A stretch of 64,000 bases of DNA, from contig CM018603.1 of NCBI GenBank assembly GCA_009192285.1, forward strand, positions 4,771,613 to 4,835,612, written 5' to 3'. Origin of the DNA: Morchella semilibera. Lineage: Eukaryota > Ascomycota > Pezizomycetes > Pezizales > Morchellaceae. The position numbers were made by a program, and so were the translations under genes. The notes under the pieces were generated by a model. That model ran no database searches. It saw nothing but the letters and a program-made list of their open reading frames with translations, and had not been told where the DNA came from. Each line of letters opens with the position of its first letter. Position 1 is the stretch's first letter. Shown in pieces: positions 23,004 through 32,875 of this stretch.

Positions 23004-23032
23004 CTCGCGGTCGCGAGGTGGCCAACCCCTAG
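23004..23032 (+). terminator. Helitron 3' terminal hairpin and CTAG end
   Basis: Perfect 6-bp stem CTCGCG/CGCGAG with a 2-base loop, then GTGGCCAACCC and CTAG. This is the transposition termination structure expected 10-12 bases before a Helitron CTRR end. Confidence 0.85.
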
Positions 23033-24059
23033 TATACAAAGTATCAGATGACAAGTGGATGAAATGATAAGGATATAATTAGGTCGGATTCTCAATCAAT
23101 ATATACACTATTGATTCAATTCTGGAATTTGAAGTGGTTCCGAAACTCGTTGGTGGTCATGCAAGTGGTTGTTGATGTATCACACATGATTGCCATCAAG
23201 GAGATTTGAAAAATTACCCAAACCTCTGTCCTATTACTATACTCTGCTTCAGATTCGTACTGGATTTATATACTGCAACCACAGGTGCAGAAATAGCTGG
23301 TATTATATATGCCAACAATATACAGAAAGTCTACCCTCAGAGTGTATTGGTCAATAAAAATATTCCTGATCGTCCCAAAGCTATCAGTTTGTCAAGTCTT
23401 CATTTCAAACTACTGCAATATCCTGTATTCTTTCCCTATAGTACAACTGGTTGGGACTGTAAATCTGATTTCATTCGAATAAGATAGTATAGAGCCAGAC
23501 TCACAACAGAGGACTGGTTTTTTAGATTTGATACATTATATGGAGAGTACCTTGTGCACATGTACACGATAGTGGAGGATGAGACACGAGACTATATATG
23601 ACAGGGAAGAGAGAAACAGTATATCCAACAATCTGCAGATGCAGAGGCAGGAGGAAGTTTATTTTTTTCAGAAACTTTAAAGCTAGACTAGAAAATGCTA
23701 TTGCTAAACTTCAGAGCCATCTTGGAGCTATTGTTTACATTATCAGAGGTATTGAATTCCAAAAAGCTACCACATGCCCATATTTTTATTAAGGTTCAGT
23801 TCAATATATTCTTAGCTGAAATTGATACTAATATATATTAGGTACATTCCAAGCTACCCCTCTAAGCTATTGATTCTATAGTATCTGCAGAGGTACCTAC
23901 AGAAGAGGAAGATACGGTTCTGCGAGAATTAGTTTTATGATTCAACCAACTCCTATACCTATTTGAATAATAGCAATAGCAGGTGCAACAAAAATGAATC
24001 ATGGGTTTGGGGATATCAGAGCTCAGCCTTCTCCACCTTGCCTTCCGCCAAGGCGTTTT

Positions 24060-24490
24060 TAGAACATGGTTGTTGGATAGTATCAGTTGATATCGGAGGC
24101 AGGTTGACAGATTAGGAAGGGGCTCGGATGATAGAGTATAAACGCTAGGAAGGATTTGGTAGTGACAGGATAGAAGTAGTGGTATTGGAAAGCTTAGGAT
24201 TTTCTATGAGATTCGATGGTAAAATTCATCGGTGTAAGGGAATAGTTGTTTATATAGTGTTCGTTCTTTCCTATGTCTTCGGCTCTCTGGGCAATGTCTT
24301 CTTTCTATTAGCAATCTATATTTTGGGCTGGATCCCCTTTGTCCCCACCTCGTCCCCGAATCTAAACCTCAGGCTGAACCTACCTCGCCTCTGGTTTATC
24401 TCGAGTCGACCCCGTCCTTGTCCTTGTTTCTTGAACCTGTCCATGTCTCGCCCCTAAACTTGACCCTGTCCCATTAGAGGGGATATCCAC
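24060..24490 (+). mobile_element. Possible LTR-like promoter unit
   Basis: Contains AGGATTTTCTATGAG, TTTATATAGTGTTCG near 24248 and CT-rich sequence downstream, the same architecture as the F and H LTRs. Termini and TSD not found, so this is only a likely LTR fragment lying in the HEL2 relic. Confidence 0.3.
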
Positions 24491-24814
24491 AAGCTATTGG
24501 GGAAACTGCAGAGCTTGACGAAAATGGTTTGGTACAGTACCGAAAGAGGAAAGAAGAGTATCGATAAATACTGTACCGCCTGAGCTTATAAAAATATCAG
24601 CGTGTTTTGTAAACCTAGAGGGAATATGAGCTTGATATATGTTTTATCTATAGGATATGCTATATTTCGACCTGTTTAGGCAATAATCTTGATATTTGGT
24701 ATCTAATCAGGGCTGAATAAAGCTCGATCAGGCTCTTTCTGGAGAATAGCATGCACGAAGAGGATCAGATTATCAAAACTCTCAGCAGGATAGGGTTAGG
24801 GCTATGGACTTAGA

Positions 24815-24935
24815 GATATCTACGCTCTCTACACCTTCATCTCCTCTACACATTCATCTCCTCTACACCTTCATCCCCTCTACACCTTCATCCTCTCTAC
24901 ACCTTTATCGCCTCTACACCTTCATCTACGTCCTC
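24815..24935. repeat. Minisatellite CTCTACACCTTCATCTC
   Basis: About seven tandem copies of a 17-19-bp unit (CTCTACACCTTCATC(T/C)CC) inside C1. A related CTCCACACCT tract lies at the equivalent place in C2 (27385-27445). Confidence 0.85.
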
Positions 24936-25009
24936 CCCCCTAATCAATCATCGTCATCATTAGGATATGACCTAATCGGTGAATTAGGTACCCAATCCAG
25001 CAAATCGAG

Positions 25010-25296
25010 TGATATCAGTATCTAATCTAGCGAATTCAGCACCCAATCCAGGGAATCCAGCGAATCGAGCACCCAATCCAGCGAATCCAGTGAATTCAGC
25101 ACCCAATCCAGTGAATTCAGTTAATCTAAACGAGCGTGCTGGCGGAATCAAGCACAGCACCACACAGCACCGCACAGCACAGCACAGCACAGTATCGAAC
25201 AGCACCGCACCGCACCGAACCTGAAAGTACGGAATCACTGTACCTGAGAGCACGGAATCAAGCAGTGAATCAAGCAGGCACGGCAGGCAGGCAGGT

Positions 25297-25328
<32 letters not shown>

Positions 25329-25345
25329 AGGCAGGCAGGCATCTA
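25010..25345. repeat. Successive tandem repeats inside C1
   Basis: Three different arrays in a row: CACCCAATCCAG(C/T)GAATC units (25018-25125), CACAGCAC units (25153-25215), and a GGCA microsatellite with occasional variants (25277-25340). Confidence 0.85.
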
Positions 25346-26226
25346 CAGTGAAAATAGTTAGACAAATGTACATATTAAATCGAGAAATAATCCAGAGTTT
25401 TATTTGTGAAATTCATCTATGCTAGAAGGAGTGTGAGTACTGGCCTACCTGCGCATCCAGATCTTTCAGTGAATAAAATCAATTTTATATCGGCATTATC
25501 ATATATCATAATCTTCACTAAATATCAGCTTTAGCGAAACCATAGGCTAATTAAGTCCTGATCTAAAATATCAGGCATCAAATCATAAAAGCTTGATATT
25601 GGACTGAGATCAGCTTCAAATCACACTGATATTTTTATACGGTCCGCGGTAAAGTAGCATCATATATGCCATTTCTTCCAACGCTACTAGAATGCTATAT
25701 TAATATCGATGTGTGTTTTACAGTCAATATTTTCATGTATCCGTATAAAGATTTCTTTAAAGGATCAGATTGAACATTGTTTTCGTTTGGTGTAAAGGGA
25801 TAAGAAGAGGTTGACAAAATCACTGCTCATATCAATGCAAGATATTTCTCTGCCTGCAACGCAGCATGGAGAATCCTACAATACCACTTCACAGATCGAT
25901 TACCTGCAGTCAAGTCACTTACAGTTCACCTTCCTGAGAGAAATATGCATCTGATGTATCGAAAAAATGGTGTAGAGTCTACAGCAACAACTTTAGTAAG
26001 ATATTTCTCTAGACTTCAAGATGCAATGTATCAAGATTCAAAATATATTCAATACTACGAAAAATGGATCCTCTATTCAAGGTCGTCAATCATCCTCAAG
26101 GATACCCACTTTCTTGAAGAAATTAGCTAAAGTGATCCATAGGTAATTGTCAGAGTTAGGACCAGGAATAAAGCGATAGCCCAAATCAATACAGTAACCT
26201 TAAGAACTGGAGAAGTATTCTACAGC

Positions 26227-26317
26227 GGTGGGTAATAAGTCATCGGATGCCCTAGGCACAATTTTGCCTGCAAACGCGCATTCTGGTGGCGTTCCGTCCG
26301 ATGACTTATTACCCACC
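26227..26317. mobile_element. 91-bp hairpin (small MITE)
   Basis: Perfect 21-bp inverted repeat beginning GGTGGGTAATAAGTCATCGG (26227-26247 with 26297-26317) around a 49-bp loop. It interrupts HEL2 coding. TACA occurs on both sides within a few bases, so it may be a TSD. Confidence 0.65.
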
Positions 26318-27138
26318 ACTGTACATCCAAGCTCTCCTGCTATATAAAGCAGCTTGTAGCTTCGATGACCTCGGGGTTATTACTAGTGAAGTCATGTACC
26401 CAACATTGCAAGGGGCGGCAGTTGGATTAGGTCTCTTGGGAATCAATCAGAAGGTAGAGATATTCTGTTAGAGGTAGTTCAAAGCTTTTGCAGTCCCAAG
26501 CAAGTACGATTCCTATTTGCACAACCTTTGGTGAATATCCCAGTGACAGCAATCGAGCTGTCCGAGGAATATCAGGAAGCTCTACCAGCATTATCTTGAC
26601 CAATATAATTTCCCGATAATTGAGACTTTGCACTGGATGTGGAAGTGGCGATTAGTGATATGACAAAGTAGTAAGTGCATCTTTCACTGAAGTCCTTGAC
26701 TCGCTAACCTCAATTACAGATACCTTAAATCCTTCACTGAGCAAAGTCTTTAATACCTATATCAAGAAACTATGCCACCTGATTGTGACAGAGTATCCAG
26801 ATGCAAGGTGATAGATGACAATGATGACACAGCAGAACCCGAGGAGCACAGCGAGTGCAACAAAAACACTGATGAGAACGAGAGGAACACTAGACAGGCA
26901 CAAGTACAGGCACCAGAGAGGGCAAAGGCAAAAGAGGTACGAGGCAGGGGAAAGTGAGGACTGGATGGACCTCAACGTAAAAGATGAGAGGTACTATGGA
27001 TTTCCTAGTAACTAAAGACAAATTCTGAGGTCAAGGGAACTATTGCTTATAGATAGGAGTATATTCTGATGTACCAGATAACAGAAATATGAGACAGAGA
27101 GGAAAGAAAGAAACAAAAGAATTCATCTATGCCCACCA

Positions 27139-28516
27139 CTTTAGCGCCAGTTCGGATATTTCTATAAATATGATTTTGAGCGCTAATACTGCGGCATGGT
27201 TTTAAAACACCTTAATTTCGAAAATACCATTAATTAAGTTCAAAAGGGTGAAAAAGATGATGTTTGGTACCCCAATTTAGCATAATTGAGGGTCTTTTGG
27301 AAGAGAATCATGTACGAAGGAAAGAGTTGTCAAAAACTGTAAGCAAATCAGGCTTAGAGTTGGGACTTGGAGATATCACGTTCTTCCTTCTACACCTCAT
27401 CTCCACACCTCCATCTCCACACCTTCATTCCTCCACACCCCCCCAGCTATCTGCCTCTACTAATCATACATGAGCTAATACATGGATTAGGCAGAGGATC
27501 AAGCAGCAAATATCCAAGCAGTGAATCAAGCAGCGATCGCGAATCAAGCAGCCAATCATGCAGCATATCACAGCGTGGAGCGTAATTAGTGACACTGCGG
27601 GAAGAAGAATTAGCCAGGATTTTTCTATGAGCTTCTATGAGTTTCTGTTACAGGAGTTCGATAAGTCAACGTTACGAATGGATTTCTAATAGAAGGATTT
27701 CTTTTGGGTTCCATGGGTTTCTATGGTATGAGCCAGCAAAGAGATTCTGGGGCTATATATAGGAAGCTCTCTCCCTTGCTTGTAGGGTTTCTCTTTCTTT
27801 CCTTTCTTCTTCACGCAACCTTTCTGTCCTTTAGCCAATACAAAGCTTTACGATCTCTAGCTACTCTTGAGTCCTCCCGCTCCTACTTCCTAGAAGGTAG
27901 GAGGAAACCTATAGTCCTCACCTCGTACCCCATCCAGGCTCGCTCTGCCCCTCGCCCTATACCCCTCGTCCTTTACCTTGCTTAGTCTTATACACGTCCA
28001 CCCCACTTCGTCCCGCCTTGGTTGTGTACCTTGGCACCTCTCGTTCTTGTCCTCGCTTCGCTCCATGATACAGCAAATCAAGCAGCGAGTTGAGCAGTAA
28101 ATCCAACTAGCAAATCAAGCAGCAAATCAAGCAGCAAATCAAGCAGCGGATCGAGCAGATGTGGCAGGTAGGTGTGGCAGGCGGGGGTGGCAGGTAGGCG
28201 GGCAGATAGGCAGGCAGAATAGCGAACACTTGTAGTATATAATCAGGAGGGAAATAAAAATTTAATCTGTCAAATTTACCTATGCAGAATAAGTGTGAAT
28301 ACTAGCCTACCTGCGCATTCATGTTTTTCACTAAATAAAATAACCCTTATAAAGTATTATCATGTATTAAAATCATTTACTAATATAAGGATTAATCAAA
28401 ACATAGGTCAATAAGAGCCTATGGAAAAGAAAATATTAGGGGTCAAAAAAAACCCTATAATAGGAATGTTAATTGCTTAATATAGATTTAAATTATTATG
28501 GAAACTGGCTCTAATG
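27139..28516. mobile_element. Family C element (C2) containing LTR F1
   Basis: Terminal repeat CTTTAGCGCCAGTTC at the left and GGCTCTAATG at the right, flanked by CA (27137-27138) and TA (28517-28518). Removing it rejoins the family A sequence as CCCAC-TATTTAAC, which supports a TA target with one mutated copy. It carries CTCCACACC and AATCAAGCAGC repeats and a complete F LTR. Confidence 0.75.
27566..28070 (+). mobile_element. Solo LTR, family F (F1)
   Basis: 505-bp unit TATCACAGCG...CCATGATA with perfect TSD CAGCA at 27561-27565 and 28071-28075. It has a GGGGCTATATATAGG box near 27750 and a CT-rich leader. Youngest layer of a nest: F1 in C2 in A5 in HEL2. Confidence 0.88.
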
Positions 28517-28849
28517 TATTTAACACCCTCCTCCACTAGTAGTCCAGTATGACTCATGAAACCCATAGAGACCATCCGAACCACACCTCATATTTCTCCC
28601 CAACATATTACCAAATCCTATCACCAATCCTCCCTGAAGCCGAATCTTATAAAACCTCATGACAACACCCTCACCTCAGCTCTCCCCATTCTCAAGTAGC
28701 ATAACCCCATCAATCACAATAGCAGTGTGATTACCGAATCATCGGGACCACTGACAAGATGCCGGAACAAGATATCACTCTCGGTCATTACTGCTGCATG
28801 ATGTATTCGACTTTCGACAAGCCCGTAAAGATGTTTAATAACATCAGCA

Positions 28850-28982
28850 AACTCAACTTGTGATTGGAGTCTCCCAATAGTTTCCCGGGTCTCCTGAGAG
28901 TCTCCTGAGACTCCAGGATATTTTTTGAGTCTCATGAGGCTCAGGAGACATCAGGAGACAAATGAAGTCTTGCTGATGAATG
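28850..28982. mobile_element. MITE I copy
   Basis: About 130 bp bounded by ATCAGCAAACTC and GTCTTGCTGAT (inverted). It has several TCTCCTGAG / CTCAGGAGA palindromic blocks. Closely matches 46456-46590. Confidence 0.65.
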
Positions 28983-28984
28983 CA

Positions 28985-29310
28985 ATCAGTTACTACGATC
29001 ACCTGATATTTAAGATAATGACCTCACTGGCATTTCCAGCCATTATAAACCCATTCTTGACTATATTCTGGCCTTGGAATTTTTCTCATAGTATCATCTG
29101 TAAAACCCCGGCAATTGTCTGTTGGCACTTCTTTTTCTCCAACCGCCATCGTGTATTCTACTAAACTGTTTAGAGATAAGAGATTTAAATCGAATATCAA
29201 AAAATGTTTCCGTCTCTCATAAATAAATGGAAGAACCGCTGTAGTGATACGGAAGGGAAGTCGAACCAAATTACATACAAATATCACATAATCGTGATAG
29301 ATATGCATGA
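28985..29310 (-). pseudogene. PIF/Harbinger-like (DDE_4) transposase fragment
   Basis: On the minus strand, LPFRITTAVLPFIYERRKHF is followed by DNCRGFTDDTMRKIPRPEYSQ, YNGWKCQ and then HYLKYQVIV after a stop. This pattern (GFIDGT-like, RP, Q, Y-G, H-KYQ) fits the catalytic core of Harbinger-type transposases, with the Asp-Gly-Thr of GFIDGT changed to Asp-Asp-Thr. N- and C-terminal parts are missing. It lies inside the HEL2 relic and next to MITE I. Confidence 0.55.
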
Positions 29311-30249
29311 CGAGTGAGTAACATGTATAAAGATGTGAATTTTTCCTCCTTAATATGGTTTTCTATATAAAAATATGGTGGGAGTTGAAGAACATTTACT
29401 AAGCGAACTATCTCTTCACGAAAGAATCTAATAATTCTTTAATAATATATCCTGTATTCCTGAAACTCAAAATCATATCTAAAATATGTAATCCATGCCT
29501 CTGCTTCTATTACTTCGAGTTCCACTGGCCCATTCTCCCTTTCTTGAACCCACCACCTAGTGTTTCTTCTTAACTGGTTTGTTAAAAGCCTTATGGCTTG
29601 TAATGTTTTGCTGCCACCTATAAAGCTCTGCATGTACTACATACATGTGGTATATCCAATAAATCAAAAATCATTCAATCGGAGAATTATTGCAGAGGTT
29701 ATTGAAGTATGAAGTGGCGGAGGTCAAGTTCATTGATTTGACCTATGGCCTGGATACTGGATGTAATGACGCAAGCCAGGACCACTGTCAAGCCTCTAAA
29801 AAAGACTTTATATGTCATTGCACAAAGTCTCAATTAGTTATCAGAAAATGTTTAGAGGGCATTGCAAGTCATATTGCCTCTCAAGGGGATAGCCTGATCA
29901 ATTTTGGTATACCTCAACCTCAGTATCTCTCTGATGAAATATCTATTGAGGCTCTTGGATTTGATAATCGCAGAATGAAGGTTACTGAAAGGACAATTGC
30001 ATTTTGGGAACAGCTATTACCCCAACAGCTAGAGGCTTTTGATACTACAATTTGATAGCATTGATCGAATTGTTATTGGGGAGGTTCCTGAACATACACC
30101 CATGTCAAACAAGTCCTGCGACAACGAGGACGAATGCCCCCTCGAACCTGGATTAAAATTGATATATCTCAACAACCACTTAGTAGATGATCATGAAATT
30201 GAAAATAAAGGAACATCCAGTAGTTAGCTACATGATAATGAGCTCAGTA

Positions 30250-31620
30250 TTTAGTTGCAGCACCATTTGCCATAATTACAGCCAAAATCCTCCTGTTCAT
30301 GCTATCTACCAATACAACCAGTTTGTCTTGCTGTATCATATTCTACTCTTCATGTGATTCAAAAAGCTCATTAGCAGAATAAGGCCTCTTCTCAACCATA
30401 CTGAACCCCTTTCTAAGCACCACCCCAAAAGATGCCAAACATCTTCAATACAATTTAGATCAGCTGAACATGCAGGCCAAGGTGATGAATCACTAACATT
30501 TCCCTTATCCAACACGCTGGCCTAGAGTCATGAACCTTAGTGTTATCCTTAATGATTTTAGATCCTTTCCTTGTCATTAAGGATATATAAGGAAAAAGAG
30601 AATCCTGTATAACCGCCTCTGCATACTGCTGTCCATTCATACCACCTGTAGTTCTCTTAAGCAGTCTCTCGTTAGGCCCATACTTTTTAATCAAGACCAA
30701 AGGACCACGAGAACCATGCTGAAAACAGCCCCAAATGTGTGTCTTTGTGCTGCCACTGGCAAAGATAGGTTTGAGGTATTTAGCCTCTAGCCAATGTCTA
30801 AGCAAGTAATGTGCTTTTTGGCCCATAGGATTAGGAGTGTATTCGATTTGAACTTCATCTGTCTAGAGCATTGTGACGGAGTAAACTGACGCAAAGAAGA
30901 AGATGACAATGATGACGCAGATAGGCTCGAGGAGCACAGTCCACGCGACGAGGAGACTGACGAAGACAGGAGCAACACCGGGCAGGCACAAGCACAGGCA
31001 CTGACGAAGGCAAAGGCAAGAGCAAGGGCACAAGAGCGCAGGGCAGAGAAAGTGAGGACCAAATGGACCTCAACGAGAACAATAGTAGGTACTATGGGTT
31101 TCCTCTTCTTAAGAGGACAGAGTTTTGGGTGCGAGAGGCTATGGCTTGGAAATAGGAGTAGATTCCTATGTACCGAGATAACAGGAAGACGAGACAGAGA
31201 GAAAAGAAAGAAAGAACTAAGGAAAACATCTAACCCCACTATTTAACACCTTCCCTTCCACCAGTCCACTATGACTCATTCATCCATCCATGGAAACCCA
31301 CAGAAAACCGTCGCGCCCACACCTCGTATTCCTCCCCACCATCTCTGCTATTTACATTACAAATCCATCACGCCATCGAACCTCCTAGAATCAAATGACG
31401 ACAACCCCCTTTAGCATACCCCTCCCTCGCTTAACCATTCCTGAACAATCACAGCGACGCTTCGACTACCGAACCCTCGGGACCGATGCCAAGGCGCCGG
31501 GACAAGCATGCAATGCCAATAACTTCTGTTGGCCCTCTGTCTATGAAGACACCACTCCATCCTGACACTATTATAGTGTGGTTTGAGGAATAGTTTCTTG
31601 TGTTTGATGTGTAACTAGCT
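30250..31620 (-). pseudogene. Tc1-like transposase relic 5, split by LTR A6
   Basis: On the minus strand, after A6, the order is KPIFASGSTKTHIWGCFQHG, GPLVLIKKYG, GGMNGQQYAEAVIQ, KIIKDNTKVHDS near 30550 (second catalytic Asp) and, in another frame, CSADLNCIEDVWHLLG near 30440 (catalytic Glu). The first Asp region would lie upstream of A6 around 31550 but is not clearly readable. Frameshifts and stops present. Confidence 0.6.
30872..31504 (-). mobile_element. Solo LTR, family A (A6)
   Basis: 633-bp reverse unit TGTGACGGAGTAAAC...CGCCGGGACA with perfect TSD AGCAT at 30867-30871 and 31505-31509. Interrupts Tc1 relic 5. Confidence 0.92.
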
Positions 31621-31651
31621 TTTGAATCTTTGCACGAGAATATCCAGTAGC

Positions 31652-32659
31652 TATTAGGGTGTCACACCAAGCAACCCGAGTAGTCAAGTAAAGAGCTTAG
31701 AGTTTGAAACGCTAACCGCAAAGGCAGTAAGGAACAAGGTCTCCTCAGTCTTAACCAGCCTAGAGTCTCGATCACTCGATGCTAGTCCTTTCAGTAAGCA
31801 ATGGTCTTCAAATACGAAGATGGTTCGAGGTGGAGTTTCCAAGTCACTTGAAAGGTTTTCGAAGATAAAGCGTAAAGTAATAGTAATTATATCGATAAGA
31901 CTCTTTCTTCGTCGCTGATGATTTCAACAAAGTAGGAGAATGACACAGTATTTATATCCCGCGCAAATGTCACGCGGACTAAACATTATAACTACAAACA
32001 TCCAGTGCGAAACCCCGAAGACCCTGAAAATACGCCAAGACAACCAAACGCCAAATCTATCCCACCATCTAAAATATCCCTGATCTCTAATCCCAGAAAA
32101 TCCCTCACGCTCTATTCCCTTAATAGATAACAACCCGTCGCTGCATGCACTCAGCCTTCAACAGTGATCATGAGGAGTCTTCGAAGCTAGCCTACCTGAT
32201 AACATCCCGGTACCGTGCTCGACTCCGCTCGCCAACTCTTTCCCGACATCGTTACCTATCACCAAGGAGCATGGCTCAACATTAGGACTGCTAACGATCG
32301 GTACCGGAGGAGTCGGGTAGTCTTACCTTCCCCTGAGGCGCCACCAGTGTGAGCTTCCTTACGACCTTCGCCATTCGATCAAATATGGTCCGATTGACTC
32401 CAAACTCGCACTGTTGCCTCCTCATATACCCACCGGTGTCCTGAGCGACTGAGCCGGCGCTTTGACGCTCCGGGGGTTATTTCAGGGGTCGAAAACAGGT
32501 TCGTTAACTAGGGATTCTGCAACTCCGCACTGGGCTTCATACTGGCAACACCGTGCCTCTTTGGCGCGCCCAGTGGGACATAGAGGCTTTTAGCAGCGTA
32601 GTAGCGTGGGAGGGTCCTCCTCTTTCAGTCTTCGGGTTCCCTTTCTTATGCCTGTAACA
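31652..32659 (-). mobile_element. Solo LTR, family B (B3)
   Basis: 1008-bp unit TATTAGGGTGTCAC...CCTGTAACA with perfect TSD GTAGC at 31647-31651 and 32660-32664. The TATA-like box on the minus strand is degraded to TATATGAGG near 32417. Slightly longer and more diverged than B2, B4 and B5. Confidence 0.9.
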
Positions 32660-32735
32660 GTAGCAATAGCCTGAGAATTTCTTTTTGCCATGTCCCACAA
32701 TGGTCATTTTTTAATTGATTTCTATTCCATGTTCG

Positions 32736-32820
32736 GTGCCCTAGTTGGTCGAACGTTGCTTTGGCCGGACAGCGTTTTGCAGCTCTGAGGTCACAGGTTC
32801 AAATCCCGTTGCATGCCTGA
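32736..32820 (+). ncRNA. tRNA-like / SINE-like fragment with B box
   Basis: GGTTCAAATCC is a good Pol III B box, preceded 55 bp upstream by TAGTTGGTCG, a poor A box. A T-arm-like fold (ACAGG/CCCGT) and an anticodon-arm-like CAGCG/CTCTG can be drawn, but the acceptor stem does not pair well. It is more likely a tRNA-derived SINE remnant or pseudo-tRNA than a functional tRNA. Confidence 0.3.
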
Positions 32821-32875
32821 TGCAGGTCACCTCCAATAACATCTGGAAGCGGCAAGGTTGCGGTGGACCAGGGTA

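Larger units (their letters stand above)
17033..23032 (+). mobile_element. Helitron (HEL1), 6.0 kb
   Basis: Rolling-circle transposon with a putative 5' TC end at 17033 (TCTACTATG). The 3' end is clear: the hairpin CTCGCGGTCGCGAG at 23004-23017, eleven bases, then CTAG at 23029-23032, followed by T. It encodes the Rep/helicase pseudogene at 17619-22204. The 5' boundary is chosen because joining the flanks restores Tc1-like sequence; the base before it is G rather than the expected A, so it may be off by a base or two. Its 5' region carries a tandem repeat and an LTR-B-like promoter segment. Confidence 0.8.
24571..25654. mobile_element. TA-flanked non-autonomous element, family C (C1)
   Basis: 1084 bp between TA dinucleotides at 24569-24570 and 25655-25656. 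The terminal inverted repeats run about 34 bp: CTGTACCGCCTGAGC...TATAAAAATATCAG against CTTTACCGCGGACCG...TATAAAAATATCAG. The middle is a chain of short tandem repeats. The right 250 bp is homologous to C2 and C3. No transposase. The TA duplication suggests mobilisation by a Tc1/mariner- or pogo-type enzyme. Confidence 0.75.
26784..28769 (-). mobile_element. Family A LTR (A5) split by element C2
   Basis: Reverse family A unit starting TGTGACAGAG at 26784, running to 27136, and resuming at 28517 with TATTTAACACCCTCC to an end GATGCCGGAACA at 28769. That end lacks about eight bases of the consensus. C2 sits exactly at the TATA region. Flanks CTGAT and AGATA do not match, so its own TSD is lost or diverged. 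Confidence 0.75.
23205..30085 (+). pseudogene. Second Helitron (HEL2) RepHel relic, heavily interrupted
   Basis: Older Helitron in scattered pieces. The N-terminal domain block YPVFFPYSTTGWD is near 23410 (compare YPLLFPNG-GW in Helitron_like_N). After element C1, KITAHINARYFSACNAAWRI is near 25815 and SLTVHLPERNMHLMYRKNG near 25915. After a small hairpin, ITSEVMYPTLQGAAVGLGLL is near 26380 and IELSEEYQEALPAL near 26555. After LTR A5 and a Harbinger relic, INFGIPQPQYLSDE is near 29900 and LLPQQLEAFD near 30020, where the helicase would begin. The HUH motif and helicase motifs are not found. Sequence divergence from HEL1 indicates a different lineage. Confidence 0.6.

Noticed and set aside
25010-25345. 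CRISPR-like repeated structure
   Set aside because: Units are contiguous or nearly so, with no unique spacers of constant length, and the context is a fungal transposon.
24984-25373. Cys/Leu/Pro-rich minus-strand frame in element C1
   Set aside because: It is the translation of the GGCA, CACAGCAC and CACCCAATCCAG tandem arrays; no real gene is supported.
26784-28769. A TSD for LTR A5
   Set aside because: Flanks CTGAT and AGATA do not match at useful level; claiming one would be forcing it.
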